The position numbers were made by a program, and so were the translations under genes. Shown piece by piece: positions 27,954 through 36,902 of a DNA stretch of 64,000 nt. Source of the DNA: Anaerocolumna sp. MB42-C2. Its GTDB lineage: Bacteria; Bacillota; Clostridia; Lachnospirales; Lachnospiraceae. The notes under the pieces are model-generated. The model ran no database searches, was not told the DNA's origin, and saw only the letters and a list, made by a program, of their open reading frames with translations. The first letter of the stretch is position 1. Every line of letters begins with the position of its first letter. The DNA lies in NCBI RefSeq assembly GCF_030913705.1, contig NZ_CP133190.1, forward strand, positions 124,001 through 188,000. The letters are read 5' to 3'.

Positions 27954-28139
27954 TATAATGAAAGCGGAATGAGGAATTGCAAGTCGTCTTGCAATGCCGA
28001 TTGGAGCAACAAGACCATGAACATGAATTTTGTTCATGGTATAATGAAAGCGGAATGAGGAATTGCAAGTCGTCTTGCAATGCCGATTGGAGCAACAAGA
28101 CCAGGAACATGGTTTTGTTCATGGTATAATGAAAGCGGA
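27954..28139 (+). repeat. 86-bp tandem repeat with internal hairpins upstream of hemA
   Basis: Two full units (27954-28039 and 28040-28124) and a 15-bp third start (28125-28139), nearly identical. Every unit opens TATAATGAAAGCGGAA. It contains the perfect hairpin ATTGCAAG-TCGT-CTTGCAAT and ends with CATGAACA/TGTTCATG, so the next TATAAT directly follows a stem. The 464-bp gap between fucU and hemA also holds the fucose terminator but no gene. I know of no riboswitch class it matches. Confidence 0.88.
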
Positions 28140-28223
28140 AAAAGGAACTGATGATCTGGTATGTAATTATGATTCATTGTTCTGACAGAAATACGCGGGA
28201 AACAGACAGAGAGAGGTTTACCA

Positions 28224-29381
28224 ATGAATATTTATAATATTAGTATAAGTTATAAAACAGCTCCCGTTGAAATAAGAGAGTTATTGGCATTTCAGAAGGA
28301 AGAAAAAATAGATTTTATGAAAGCTGCACTGCAAAAAAGTGATGTCAGTGAATGTGTCCTGATAACCACCTGTAATCGGACAGAAGTATATGCTGTCGGA
28401 GGTAAAATGGCGTCAGATCAGATTATGCAGTTATTAGTGGAAAGAAAAAGATTAAATTATGACCATGTGATAAAATATTATTTTAGGTACCAGAATGAAA
28501 AAGCAGTGAAACATTTATTTCAGGTTACCTGCGGTTTAGATTCTATGTTGATTGGCGAAGATGAAATTCTGGGTCAGGTAAAAGAGGATTATCAATTAGC
28601 CTTACAGGCGGGTACGACGGATTTTTTACTGAATACCTTATTTCGAATTGCTATTACCTGTGCCAAAAAAGTAAAAACGGAAACCAAAATTTCGAAAACC
28701 TCAATTTCTATCGGTACCTTAGCAGCAAATGAAGTAGTTCACTTTTCAAATAAAGATCAGTTGAAAAAAGTTTTAATTATAGGATTATCCGGTAAATTCG
28801 GTACCATAGTAATGAAAAATTTGTACCATAATAAAAATGTTGAAATTATGGGGACGATACGTAACCATAATATACCGGACGAATTAGTTATATCCTACCC
28901 TGAAGTTAAAATGATTGATTATCATAAACGGTATGATACAATGAAAGAAGCAGATGTCATAATCAGTGCAACTTCAAGTCCGCATTATACCATTACAGCA
29001 GAAGAATTAAAGAAGCATATATCAGATAAAAAGGAACAATTGTATATGGACTTGGCGGTACCAACAGACATAGACAAGAATATTGAAAAATTAGAGAATG
29101 TGAAGCTGATAGATATTGATTATTTTAAACAAGTTGCTGAAGTAAATAATAATTTAAAACTTCAGGAAATTGAGGCAGCAAAACTAATCATTGATAAACA
29201 GGTGGATGAATTCTATAAAGAAATAAATTTTAGGAATTTTATTCCCCGGATGAATGAATTAAAAGAAATATTTGAAAATCAACCATTTGAAAGTATAATG
29301 TATAAGATCCGGAATCAAGTAACCAATGATGAGTTGAAAGTGATAATACAAAGCTTGACAAAATTAACTGAAAATAAATAA
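28224..29381 (+). CDS. hemA: glutamyl-tRNA reductase
   Basis: First committed enzyme of C5-pathway tetrapyrrole synthesis: reduces glutamyl-tRNA to glutamate-1-semialdehyde with NADPH. The catalytic Cys is residue 50 in TTCNRTEVYA, the GEDEILGQVK motif (about 113-122) is intact, and the Rossmann region follows at VLIIGLSGKFG (about 187). At 385 aa it is slightly shorter than many homologues, mainly at the C-terminal dimerisation helix. It starts a six-gene tetrapyrrole run after a short leader and the 86-bp repeats. Confidence 0.95.
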   Translation: MNIYNISISYKTAPVEIRELLAFQKEEKIDFMKAALQKSDVSECVLITTCNRTEVYAVGGKMASDQIMQLLVERKRLNYDHVIKYYFRYQNEKAVKHLFQVTCGLDSMLIGEDEILGQVKEDYQLALQAGTTDFLLNTLFRIAITCAKKVKTETKISKTSISIGTLAANEVVHFSNKDQLKKVLIIGLSGKFGTIVMKNLYHNKNVEIMGTIRNHNIPDELVISYPEVKMIDYHKRYDTMKEADVIISATSSPHYTITAEELKKHISDKKEQLYMDLAVPTDIDKNIEKLENVKLIDIDYFKQVAEVNNNLKLQEIEAAKLIIDKQVDEFYKEINFRNFIPRMNELKEIFENQPFESIMYKIRNQVTNDELKVIIQSLTKLTENK

Positions 29382-29407
29382 TACATAAAGGTTTAAGGAG
29401 ATTTAAC

Positions 29408-30037
29408 GTGGCATATTTTCCAATGTTTGTGGATTTAAAAGATGAATTGTGTATTGTAATCGGCGGTGGAATGGTTGCCTGCAGGAAAATAAGAGTCTTA
29501 TTGGAATTTGAAGCAGAAGTAGTTGTTGTTGCCCCGGAATTTTGTGAATGCGTAATGGTTTTAAAGGATAAAATCACATTGATAAATAAATTCTATGAAG
29601 CTACTGATATAAAAGATGCATTCTTAGTAATAGCAGCGACAGATGACATACAATTAAACACAAGGATATCCAGGGAATGCAAGGGACTTAGAATCCCTGT
29701 AAATGTAGTTGATAAAAAGGAAGAATGCAGTTTTATATTTCCGGCCTACGTTAAGAAAGGTGCCATAACCGTGGGTATAACCAGTTCCGGCAAAAGTCCT
29801 GTTATTTCAAAAAGAATTAAAAGCAGAATAAAAGAAGTTATACCTGATTACATGGAAGAACTGGTTGAGATTCTCGGCGATATAAGGGATGAGGTACAGT
29901 TCTTGTTTGAACAGGAGGCAGAGAGGAAACTGGTTTATAAACAGTTAGTGGAATTGGGCTGTTTAAAACAAGGTAAACTGACAAAAACGGATATACAGGA
30001 TGTTATAAAGAGAGTAAAAGAAAATCAGGAAATCTAA
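29408..30037 (+). CDS. precorrin-2 dehydrogenase / sirohydrochlorin ferrochelatase-like
   Basis: A 209-aa homologue of the N-terminal half of CysG (SirC/Met8 type), which oxidises precorrin-2 to sirohydrochlorin with NAD+. The Rossmann motif IVIGGGMVACRK (about residues 16-27) and the ITSSGKSPVISKRIK segment are visible. No methyltransferase domain is attached; that activity lies in the CobA-HemD fusion downstream. It begins at GTG 29408 after AAGGAG. Whether it also inserts iron or cobalt cannot be decided here. Confidence 0.88.
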   Translation: MAYFPMFVDLKDELCIVIGGGMVACRKIRVLLEFEAEVVVVAPEFCECVMVLKDKITLINKFYEATDIKDAFLVIAATDDIQLNTRISRECKGLRIPVNVVDKKEECSFIFPAYVKKGAITVGITSSGKSPVISKRIKSRIKEVIPDYMEELVEILGDIRDEVQFLFEQEAERKLVYKQLVELGCLKQGKLTKTDIQDVIKRVKENQEI

Positions 30038-30058
30038 CGAATTATTGCGGAGGAATCA

Positions 30059-30940
30059 GTGAAACAACATATTAAAATAGGAACAAGAAAAAGTAAACTT
30101 GCAATGGTACAAACGGAAATGGTTGTGGATGCAATAAAAAAAGCAAATCCTGATATAGAAATTGAACTGGTTCCGATGACCACTATGGGAGATCAGATTT
30201 TGGATAAACCGTTAGAAAGTTTTGGTGGTAAAGGAGCGTTTATCAATGAGTTTGAAGATGCCATGCTTACGGGGAAAATTGATATAGCGGTACATAGTGC
30301 AAAAGATATGCCAATCAATCTTCCAAAGGGACTGTCAATTCTTGCCGTATCCTTAAGGGAAGACTTAAGAGACGTACTTGTAACCAGAAAAAATTGCCCG
30401 CTTCCACCTAACGGTATCGTCGGAACCAGCAGCTTAAGAAGACAGATTCAGATAGAGGAATTATACCCGGTACAGGTAAAAAACCTGAGGGGCAATGTCG
30501 GTACCAGGCTATTAAAATTGCAAAATGAAGAATACGACGGTATTATTTTGGCGGCAGCCGGCTTAAAAAGGCTTAACCTGCAAGAGGATAAGGAATATGA
30601 TTTTGAATATTTAGATGAGGAGAGATTTATTCCTGCGGCTGGGCAGGGTATCATAGCTATAGAGGGAAGAGCGGATGCTGCCTTACAAGGAGTATTGCAA
30701 TCATTTAATAATATGGAATCCATGTATAATCTGGAGACAGAAAGAGAAGTATTAAAACTTCTTAATGCAGGATGCAGTGAGCCTATCGGAGTTTATTCCC
30801 ATATTGATAAAGATAAGATAACTCTTCGAGTAATATATAAATATAAAGATAAAGTAATCCGGGTTAAAGGAACTTCCGGAATCGAAGAAAGATTACTTTT
30901 AGCAAAAAAACTGGTAAATGAAATCCTTAATCTGGAGTAA
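30059..30940 (+). CDS. hemC: hydroxymethylbilane synthase (porphobilinogen deaminase)
   Basis: Polymerises four porphobilinogen units to hydroxymethylbilane on a covalent dipyrromethane cofactor. The cofactor-binding Cys lies in LNAGCSEPIGVY (about residue 240). The N-terminal IGTRKSKLAMVQTEMV and the VHSAKDMP motif are textbook. Length 293 aa is normal. Start at GTG 30059, preceded by GGAGG at 6-7 nt. It is 21 bp from the preceding gene and clearly co-transcribed. Confidence 0.96.
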   Translation: MKQHIKIGTRKSKLAMVQTEMVVDAIKKANPDIEIELVPMTTMGDQILDKPLESFGGKGAFINEFEDAMLTGKIDIAVHSAKDMPINLPKGLSILAVSLREDLRDVLVTRKNCPLPPNGIVGTSSLRRQIQIEELYPVQVKNLRGNVGTRLLKLQNEEYDGIILAAAGLKRLNLQEDKEYDFEYLDEERFIPAAGQGIIAIEGRADAALQGVLQSFNNMESMYNLETEREVLKLLNAGCSEPIGVYSHIDKDKITLRVIYKYKDKVIRVKGTSGIEERLLLAKKLVNEILNLE

Positions 30941-31039
30941 TCTAGTTTAGTTAAAAAGTTTTTTAATTCAGATTAATGAGGTTTTATTAAAACGTATAGG
31001 AACCACTACGAATTAAATGTATACTGGCAGGAGATTTAT

Positions 31040-32548
31040 ATGGATAAAAATGGGATGGTTTATTTGGTAGGTGCCGGACCGGGTGATCCGGAACTGCTGA
31101 CCTTAAAAGGAAAAGCAAGATTAGAGGAATGTGAAGTAGTAATTTATGACAGATTAGCTTCTGATTCTTTGCTGGATTTCGTGCCTTTAAAAAGTGAGAA
31201 AATTTATGTAGGTAAAGAAGTCGGAAGACATAGCTTTAATCAGGAAGCCATAAATCAAATTATTGTAGAAAAAGCCTTAGAGGGGAAAAGGGTTGTTCGC
31301 TTAAAAGGCGGTGATCCTTTCGTATTCGGAAGGGGCGGAGAAGAAGTAATGGCTTTACAAAAGGCCGGTATACCATTTCAGGTAATACCGGGAATCACAT
31401 CAGCGATTGCAGCTGCAACATATGCGGGAATACCCGTAACCCATAGAGGTATCAGCAGAAGTTTTCACGTTGTTACAGGTCATACGAAGGATACTGATAA
31501 TGAGCTCGCGGAAAATTTTGAAACTTTGGCTAAATTAGAGGGAACTCTTATTTTTTTAATGGGAATGGGCAATTTATCGCGTATTGTTAAGGAATTGATA
31601 AGATATGGTAAGGATGGCAATACTCCGGCAGCAGTTATTTCAAAGGGGACTACAATTCAGCAAAAAACGGTTAGGGGTACTTTAGTTACCATAGAGGAAA
31701 AAGTAAAGGAAGAGAAGGTTGTGGCACCGGCTGTTATCCTTATTGGAGCTGTTACGGATCTTGATATGAATGCGGTACAATATGGCAAGTTGTCAGGGTT
31801 AAAGATAGGCGTGACCGGCACTCCTGAATTAGCGGAGAAAATAGCGAATCAGTTAAGAAATGAGAAAGCTTATGTAGATAATCTAAGCTTTTTATATGTG
31901 AAAGAATCGGAGAAACTTGCTGAACTAAAAAGCGCTGTCGATAGTATTTCAGAATATACCTGGATTGTGTTTACCAGTACGAATGGAGTTGATCTGTTTT
32001 TTCAATATTTAAAGGAAAACCAATTTGATTATCGTAAGTTAGGTCATATTTCTTTTGCGGCAGTTGGAAATGGGACAAAAGAAGCCCTTATGAGGCAGGG
32101 ATTTATGGCAGATTATGTGCCGGAGTTATATACAACCGTATTCTTAGCTAACGGACTGGTTAAATTATTAACAAAAGAAGATAAAGTACTGATTCCACGA
32201 GCTGCGAATGGTTCAAAGGATTTAACGAAAATTTTAAGCGATTATTTAGTACCTTATACGGACATTAAATTATATTCAATTGAGATAGATCAGGAAAAGC
32301 GTAAAAGGATAATTTCAGAACTGATAGATTATGATTATATAACTTTCGCCAGTGCTTCAGGTGTTGAGGGTTTTTTTAAAGAAGCAGACAGTTTAATACT
32401 TAATACCGAGAAAACTAAGATTATCTGCATTGGTGATATTACAGCGAAGAAACTACGAGAATACGGAGTAACGAATTACTGTATAGCAAGAGAATATAGT
32501 GTACCTGGATTGGTTTCTTGTATTATAGAAGATACCAATAGGATATAG
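31040..32548 (+). CDS. cobA-hemD: uroporphyrinogen-III C-methyltransferase / uroporphyrinogen-III synthase fusion
   Basis: A 502-aa two-domain enzyme. Residues 1-245 are SUMT (CobA): VYLVGAGPGDPELLTLKG, RLKGGDPFVFGRGGEE and PVTHRGISRSF are its SAM and substrate motifs. Residues about 255-500 are the HemD uroporphyrinogen-III synthase fold, more divergent, with WIVFTSTNGVDLFF and ITFASASGVEGFF. Together they close hydroxymethylbilane to uroporphyrinogen III and methylate it to precorrin-2, steering flux to siroheme and cobalamin. The fusion is common in clostridia. A GGAG site precedes the ATG. Confidence 0.94.
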   Translation: MDKNGMVYLVGAGPGDPELLTLKGKARLEECEVVIYDRLASDSLLDFVPLKSEKIYVGKEVGRHSFNQEAINQIIVEKALEGKRVVRLKGGDPFVFGRGGEEVMALQKAGIPFQVIPGITSAIAAATYAGIPVTHRGISRSFHVVTGHTKDTDNELAENFETLAKLEGTLIFLMGMGNLSRIVKELIRYGKDGNTPAAVISKGTTIQQKTVRGTLVTIEEKVKEEKVVAPAVILIGAVTDLDMNAVQYGKLSGLKIGVTGTPELAEKIANQLRNEKAYVDNLSFLYVKESEKLAELKSAVDSISEYTWIVFTSTNGVDLFFQYLKENQFDYRKLGHISFAAVGNGTKEALMRQGFMADYVPELYTTVFLANGLVKLLTKEDKVLIPRAANGSKDLTKILSDYLVPYTDIKLYSIEIDQEKRKRIISELIDYDYITFASASGVEGFFKEADSLILNTEKTKIICIGDITAKKLREYGVTNYCIAREYSVPGLVSCIIEDTNRI

Positions 32549-32664
32549 GATTTAATTTTAATTAAAGTCTGGGTACGTTTACACAACGTGACACTAATTG
32601 ACCTATGCAACTTTAATTATATGATAAAAAAGATATATAAAACGATGTTATTCAGGAGGATAAT

Positions 32665-33633
32665 ATGATTAGGAGAAGACGGCTTCGAGTAAATGAAACG
32701 ATACGGGCATTAGTCAGAGAAACCAATATACAGATAACGGATCTTGTATATCCAATCTTTGTAGTGGAGGGGGAAAATCAAAAAAATCCTGTGGATTCCA
32801 TGCCTGGAATTTATCAATATTCTATAGACAGATTGGAAGAAGAATTAGAGCGTATTAAAATAAGCGGAGTAAAAAGCATACTGATCTTCGGAATTCCGGA
32901 ACATAAGGATGAAGTGGGTAGTCAGGCTTATGATGAGAATGGAATTGTACAAAATGCAATCCGTTTTATAAAGGAAAACTATCCGGATTTCGTTGTGATT
33001 GCTGATATCTGCCTTTGTGAATATACGTCTCATGGTCATTGTGGTTTAATTAAGGACGGAATGATACTAAATGATGAAACATTACCTTTATTAGCTGAAG
33101 CTGCGGTTACCTGTGCAAAAGCAGGAGCTGATATAATAGCTCCATCCGATATGATGGATGGTCATATCCATGCGATCCGTATTGCACTGGATGAAAAAGG
33201 ATATCTTCATACTCCTATTATGGCCTACAGTGCGAAATATTCTTCCGGATATTATTCTCCTTTTCGTGATGCGGCGCATTCCGCACCGGCATTCGGTGAC
33301 CGTAAAACCTATCAGATGGATTATGCTAACGTGAAAGAGGCTGTGCGTGAAGTAAAGGATGATATTGAAGAGGGGGCCGATATTGTTATGGTTAAACCAG
33401 CTTTAGCTTATTTGGATGTCATTAAAACGGTTGCACTTGAGACAGATTATCCTATTGCTGCTTATAATGTAAGCGGTGAATTTGCTATGGTGAAAGCAGC
33501 AGCTTTAAATGGATGGATTGATGAGAAAAAGATTGTGATGGAAAATTTGATTGCAATGAAAAGGGCAGGTGCTAAAATAATTATTACCTATCATGCACTG
33601 GATGTTGCCGGCTGGATAGCCACTAATGAGTAG
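32665..33633 (+). CDS. hemB: porphobilinogen synthase (ALA dehydratase)
   Basis: Condenses two 5-aminolevulinate molecules to porphobilinogen. Both Schiff-base lysines are visible, in AYSAKYSSGYYSPFRD (about 194) and VMVKPALAYLDV (about 246). The zinc-type cysteines are in DICLCEYTSHGHCG (about 115-128). Length 322 aa is normal. An AGGAGG site precedes the ATG. The gene order hemA-sirC-hemC-cobA/hemD-hemB-hemL matches many anaerobic firmicutes. Confidence 0.96.
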   Translation: MIRRRRLRVNETIRALVRETNIQITDLVYPIFVVEGENQKNPVDSMPGIYQYSIDRLEEELERIKISGVKSILIFGIPEHKDEVGSQAYDENGIVQNAIRFIKENYPDFVVIADICLCEYTSHGHCGLIKDGMILNDETLPLLAEAAVTCAKAGADIIAPSDMMDGHIHAIRIALDEKGYLHTPIMAYSAKYSSGYYSPFRDAAHSAPAFGDRKTYQMDYANVKEAVREVKDDIEEGADIVMVKPALAYLDVIKTVALETDYPIAAYNVSGEFAMVKAAALNGWIDEKKIVMENLIAMKRAGAKIIITYHALDVAGWIATNE

Positions 33634-33657
33634 TTATGAAAATTAGATTAGGAAAGG

Positions 33658-33701
33658 TTGCCGTGCTGTGATTCTTCACATATTACGTGGCAATATCACA
33701 G
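33658..33701 (+). other. interleaved inverted repeats upstream of hemL
   Basis: TTGCC (33658-33662) can pair with GGCAA (33689-33693), and CTGTGAT (33666-33672) with ATCACAG (33695-33701). The pairs interleave (A-B-A'-B'), so an RNA could form a pseudoknot or switch between two stems 33 nt before the start codon of hemL. Confidence 0.4.
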
Positions 33702-33733
33702 ATTGATTTAAACGGTATTAATGGAGACAGAAC

Positions 33734-35008
33734 ATGAAAAATCAAACATCAGAAATATTGTATAAGGAAGCAGTCGGAATTTTACCGGGTGGTGTGAACA
33801 GTCCGGTCAGAGCTTTTAGAGCGGTAGGCAGAACTCCGGTTTTTATAGAAAAAGCAAAAGGCAGCAGAATTTATGATGTAGACGGTAATGAATACATTGA
33901 TTATGTATGTTCCTGGGGTCCTGCTATTTTAGGTCATGCCCAGGAAGCTGTTATAGAAGCGGTTAACAAGGCAGTAAGGGATGGTTTGACTTTTGGAGCG
34001 CCTACTAAAAAAGAAGTGATATTGGCTGAATTAATCAATCAGATAATGCCTTCCATGGAAATGGTACGTTTAGTGAGTTCTGGGACAGAAGCCGTTATGA
34101 GTGCCATCCGGACTGCCAGAGGTTTCACAAAAAAGGATATGATAATCAAATTCAGAGGGTGTTACCACGGTCATTCAGACGGTTTACTAGTGAAGGCAGG
34201 TTCCGGAGCGCTTACCCAGGCAGTACCTGACAGTGCAGGTGTTCCTAAATCATATACCAAGAATACCCTAATTGCAGAGTATAATGATAAATCATCCGTA
34301 CAGCAATTATTTGATGAATATAAAGGAAAAATTGCCGCGGTTGTTGTGGAACCGGTAGCCGCCAATATGGGTGTGGTTCTTCCGGAAGAAGATTTTTTAC
34401 CTTTCTTAAGAAATATTACGGAAGAGAATGATGCTTTACTTATTTTTGATGAAGTAATTACAGGCTTTCGTTTAGGAATCGGCGGAGCTCAGGATTATTA
34501 TAAAATAAAACCGGATCTTACAACCCTTGGGAAAATTGTAGGCGGAGGGATGCCAATCGGAGCTTATGGCGGAAGAAAAGACATTATGCAGATGGTATCA
34601 CCCTTAGGACCTGTTTACCAGGCAGGAACCTTATCAGGAAATCCCGTAGCAACAGCGGCCGGAATAAAAACTCTTGAAATATTAAATGATAATCCTCAAT
34701 ATTATAAAGAAATGGAATGGAAAGCAATGCAACTAGCAACTGCTTTTACGGAACGTAACAAAGACAAAAAGGAATCGATTCAGGTGAACCGGATTGGTTC
34801 CCTGGTATGTGCTTTTTTTACAGATCATAAAGTAAAAGATTATAATTCTGCTATTACTTCCGATACCGCTAAGTATTCTGAGTATTTTGGAAAAATGATG
34901 GATAATGGAATTTATATCGCTCCGTCACAGTTTGAAGCCATGTTTGTATCGGCTGCCCACACAGAGGCAGATATTAAGGCAACCTGTCAGGTAATAAAAA
35001 ATATATAA
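33734..35008 (+). CDS. hemL: glutamate-1-semialdehyde 2,1-aminomutase
   Basis: PLP enzyme converting glutamate-1-semialdehyde to 5-aminolevulinate. The PLP lysine is in TTLGKIVGGGMPIGAYGG (about residue 268), with the DEVITGFR motif before it. The N-terminal GILPGGVNSPVRAF is a family signature. Length 424 aa is normal. It is the last gene of the tetrapyrrole run and ends at a strong two-way terminator. The 100-bp spacer before it contains the possible pseudoknot listed separately. Confidence 0.96.
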   Translation: MKNQTSEILYKEAVGILPGGVNSPVRAFRAVGRTPVFIEKAKGSRIYDVDGNEYIDYVCSWGPAILGHAQEAVIEAVNKAVRDGLTFGAPTKKEVILAELINQIMPSMEMVRLVSSGTEAVMSAIRTARGFTKKDMIIKFRGCYHGHSDGLLVKAGSGALTQAVPDSAGVPKSYTKNTLIAEYNDKSSVQQLFDEYKGKIAAVVVEPVAANMGVVLPEEDFLPFLRNITEENDALLIFDEVITGFRLGIGGAQDYYKIKPDLTTLGKIVGGGMPIGAYGGRKDIMQMVSPLGPVYQAGTLSGNPVATAAGIKTLEILNDNPQYYKEMEWKAMQLATAFTERNKDKKESIQVNRIGSLVCAFFTDHKVKDYNSAITSDTAKYSEYFGKMMDNGIYIAPSQFEAMFVSAAHTEADIKATCQVIKNI

Positions 35009-35044
35009 AAGCAGTTTTTGCATTTAATAGTTAAAATAGATCTG

Positions 35045-35101
35045 CTGCAAAATAAAAAATAACTTTACTTATGCTCAAGTAAAGTTATTTTTATTTTGCA
35101 G
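35045..35101. terminator. bidirectional terminator between hemL and pdxT
   Basis: About 25 bp of near-perfect stem (AACTTTACTT/AAGTAAAGTT at the core) with an A/T-rich outer part, so T runs occur on both strands. It separates two convergent units. Confidence 0.9.
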
Positions 35102-35133
35102 TCAGTCCGAATTTAATAATACGAATCAAGGAA

Positions 35134-35724
35134 TTATTCCTTTATATTAGATATTGTCTTTTCATGAATCATGTTAATAAAATAGCTATGAATCGCTGTG
35201 TTATCGGTAAGTTCTGGGTGGAAAGCAATCCCTAATTGATGCTGATACCGTACAGCAATAATCCGGTTTTCTACTACAGCTAAAATGCTGACTTCACTAT
35301 TTACTGATCGAATATATGGTGCCCGGATAAATTTCATAGGAACGATTCCTAAATCAGCAAAATTACTTTCCATATAGAAACTTCCGGTTTGACGCCCGTA
35401 TGCATTTCGCTTGACAGTAACTGGCAGGGTTCCGAAATGAACCGTATCGGAATCTGAAATTTCCGAAGCAAGCAATATTAATCCTGCACAGGTACCCATT
35501 ACAGGCAACCCGTTAATGAGTTTATTTTTGAGTGGCTCATAAAGTCCAGCATCCCGTAATAACTTACCCATTACAGTACTTTCTCCGCCTGGCAGGATGA
35601 GTCCGTCTAAATGTCTTTCAATATCTGAACGTTTGCGTATTTCAAAATAATCAACATCTAATTTTTTCAGGGTATTTTCGTGTTCGATAAAAGCTCCTTG
35701 AAGTGCCAAAACACCGATTATCAT
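35134..35724 (-). CDS. pdxT: pyridoxal 5'-phosphate synthase glutaminase subunit
   Basis: Class I glutamine amidotransferase that supplies ammonia to PdxS. The nucleophile Cys lies in MGTCAGLILLA (about residue 79) and the catalytic His/Glu pair in IAFHPELT (about 170-175). Length 196 aa is normal. Its start codon follows the pdxS stop immediately, so the two subunits are translated together. Firm identification. Confidence 0.96.
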   Translation of the reverse strand: MIIGVLALQGAFIEHENTLKKLDVDYFEIRKRSDIERHLDGLILPGGESTVMGKLLRDAGLYEPLKNKLINGLPVMGTCAGLILLASEISDSDTVHFGTLPVTVKRNAYGRQTGSFYMESNFADLGIVPMKFIRAPYIRSVNSEVSILAVVENRIIAVRYQHQLGIAFHPELTDNTAIHSYFINMIHEKTISNIKE

Positions 35725-36600
35725 TTAGATACCCCTTTCTGCCATAAGGAGTTTAATTTCATTCTCATTAATTCCAACCATAGCTTCACCCAGGTCTTTG
35801 GATAACTCAGCTATCAGCTTAGAGTCATTATAATTAGTGACGGCTTTTACAATAGCAGCCGCTCTTTTTGCCGGATTACCGGATTTGAAGATACCGGAAC
35901 CTACAAAGACTCCCTCTGCTCCAAGCTGCATCATCAGTGCAGTATCTGCAGGTGTTGCAATTCCGCCGGCTGCAAAATTGACGACCGGAAGTTTTCTGCT
36001 ATTATGAACAAACAGAACTAAATCATATGAAACCTGCATTTCTTTAGCTGCCTGATATAGTTCATCCTCTCTTAGTGCAGTTAAACGAGCAATTTCTCCG
36101 TTCATCCGTCTCATGTGCCGAACTGCCTGCACAATATCCCCGGTCCCCGGTTCACCTTTGGTGCGAATCATGGAGGCACCCTCATTAATACGTCTTAAAG
36201 CTTCTCCTAAATTTTTTGCACCACATACAAACGGTACAGTAAACTTTTTTTTATTTATATGATAAACATCATCTGCAGGTGAGAGAACTTCGCTTTCGTC
36301 GATGTAGTCAATATCGATGGCTTCTAAAATCTGTGCTTCTGCAAAATGACCGATTCTGCATTTAGCCATTACCGGAATAGATACGGCTTCTTGTATGCCT
36401 TGTATCATTTTCGGATCACTCATTCTAGCCACTCCACCGACGGCTCTGATATCTGCCGGTATTCTATCTAATGCCATAACAGCACAAGCACCTGCTTCCT
36501 CTGCGATGATAGCCTGTTCAGGTGTAGTTACATCCATAATTACCCCACCTTTTAACATCTGGGCTAATTCTTTATTCAGTTCATATCGGTTCTCTTTCAT
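35725..36600 (-). CDS. pdxS: pyridoxal 5'-phosphate synthase lyase subunit
   Basis: TIM-barrel synthase making PLP directly from ribose 5-phosphate, glyceraldehyde 3-phosphate and PdxT-derived ammonia. Catalytic lysines are in [10 protein letters not shown] (about 83) and [13 protein letters not shown] (about 150). [16 protein letters not shown] is a family hallmark. ATG 36600 is chosen because GGAGG lies 5 nt upstream; the frame also opens at a TTG 15 nt earlier. PLP serves several enzymes in this window, including HemL and the aminotransferase. Confidence 0.97.
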   Translation of the reverse strand: MKENRYELNKELAQMLKGGVIMDVTTPEQAIIAEEAGACAVMALDRIPADIRAVGGVARMSDPKMIQGIQEAVSIPVMAKCRIGHFAEAQILEAIDIDYIDESEVLSPADDVYHINKKKFTVPFVCGAKNLGEALRRINEGASMIRTKGEPGTGDIVQAVRHMRRMNGEIARLTALREDELYQAAKEMQVSYDLVLFVHNSRKLPVVNFAAGGIATPADTALMMQLGAEGVFVGSGIFKSGNPAKRAAAIVKAVTNYNDSKLIAELSKDLGEAMVGINENEIKLLMAERGI

Positions 36601-36645
36601 ATAACCTCCAATCAATAATCATATATTTAACACTTATCCGGATAG

Positions 36646-36667
36646 TATAACTGTCTAAGCAGTTATA
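36646..36667. promoter_or_regulatory. 8-bp inverted repeat upstream of pdxS
   Basis: TATAACTG-TCTAAG-CAGTTATA, perfect arms, 46 bp before the pdxS start. It is a plausible operator; no cognate regulator is encoded nearby. Confidence 0.4.
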
Positions 36668-36695
36668 GTTATGAGAACAGTATACTGCATTCTGA

Positions 36696-36733
36696 CACTG
36701 TTAAAATAGCCAATATAAATTATTTTAACAGTG
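36696..36733. promoter_or_regulatory. 13-bp perfect inverted repeat between pdxS and the flavoprotein gene
   Basis: CACTGTTAAAATA (36696-36708) and TATTTTAACAGTG (36721-36733) are perfect complements across a 12-bp spacer in the 462-bp divergent gap. No T run follows, so it is more likely an operator or RNA element than a terminator. The rest of the gap holds the 22-bp-range repeat at 36646, a 160-bp-element end at 36891 and no gene. Confidence 0.55.
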
Positions 36734-36890
36734 CCAGATTTGAATTATTTGAAAACAGATATTAATATAAATGAAGTTTTGGTTTAAATGTGATAAAAAT
36801 ACTCTTTTTTGTATCATTTTTAACATGACAGATGGTTATTTAACTGGTATGATAGTAAACATATTGTTTTTTTCAGAATGTCGTATGGGA

Positions 36891-36902
36891 GTGAACAGTA
36901 AC
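36891..36902. repeat. possible end fragment of the 160-bp element
   Basis: GTGAACAGTAAC is identical to the end of copy A (3673-3684) but is not accompanied by the rest of the element. It could be a decayed remnant or chance. Confidence 0.35.

Noticed and set aside
27901-28122. 73-aa frame with an internal duplication upstream of hemA
   Set aside because: The duplication is simply the 86-bp tandem repeat read on the minus strand.
27954-28139. CRISPR array
   Set aside because: The repeats are contiguous, of 86 bp, with no unique spacers and no cas genes nearby.
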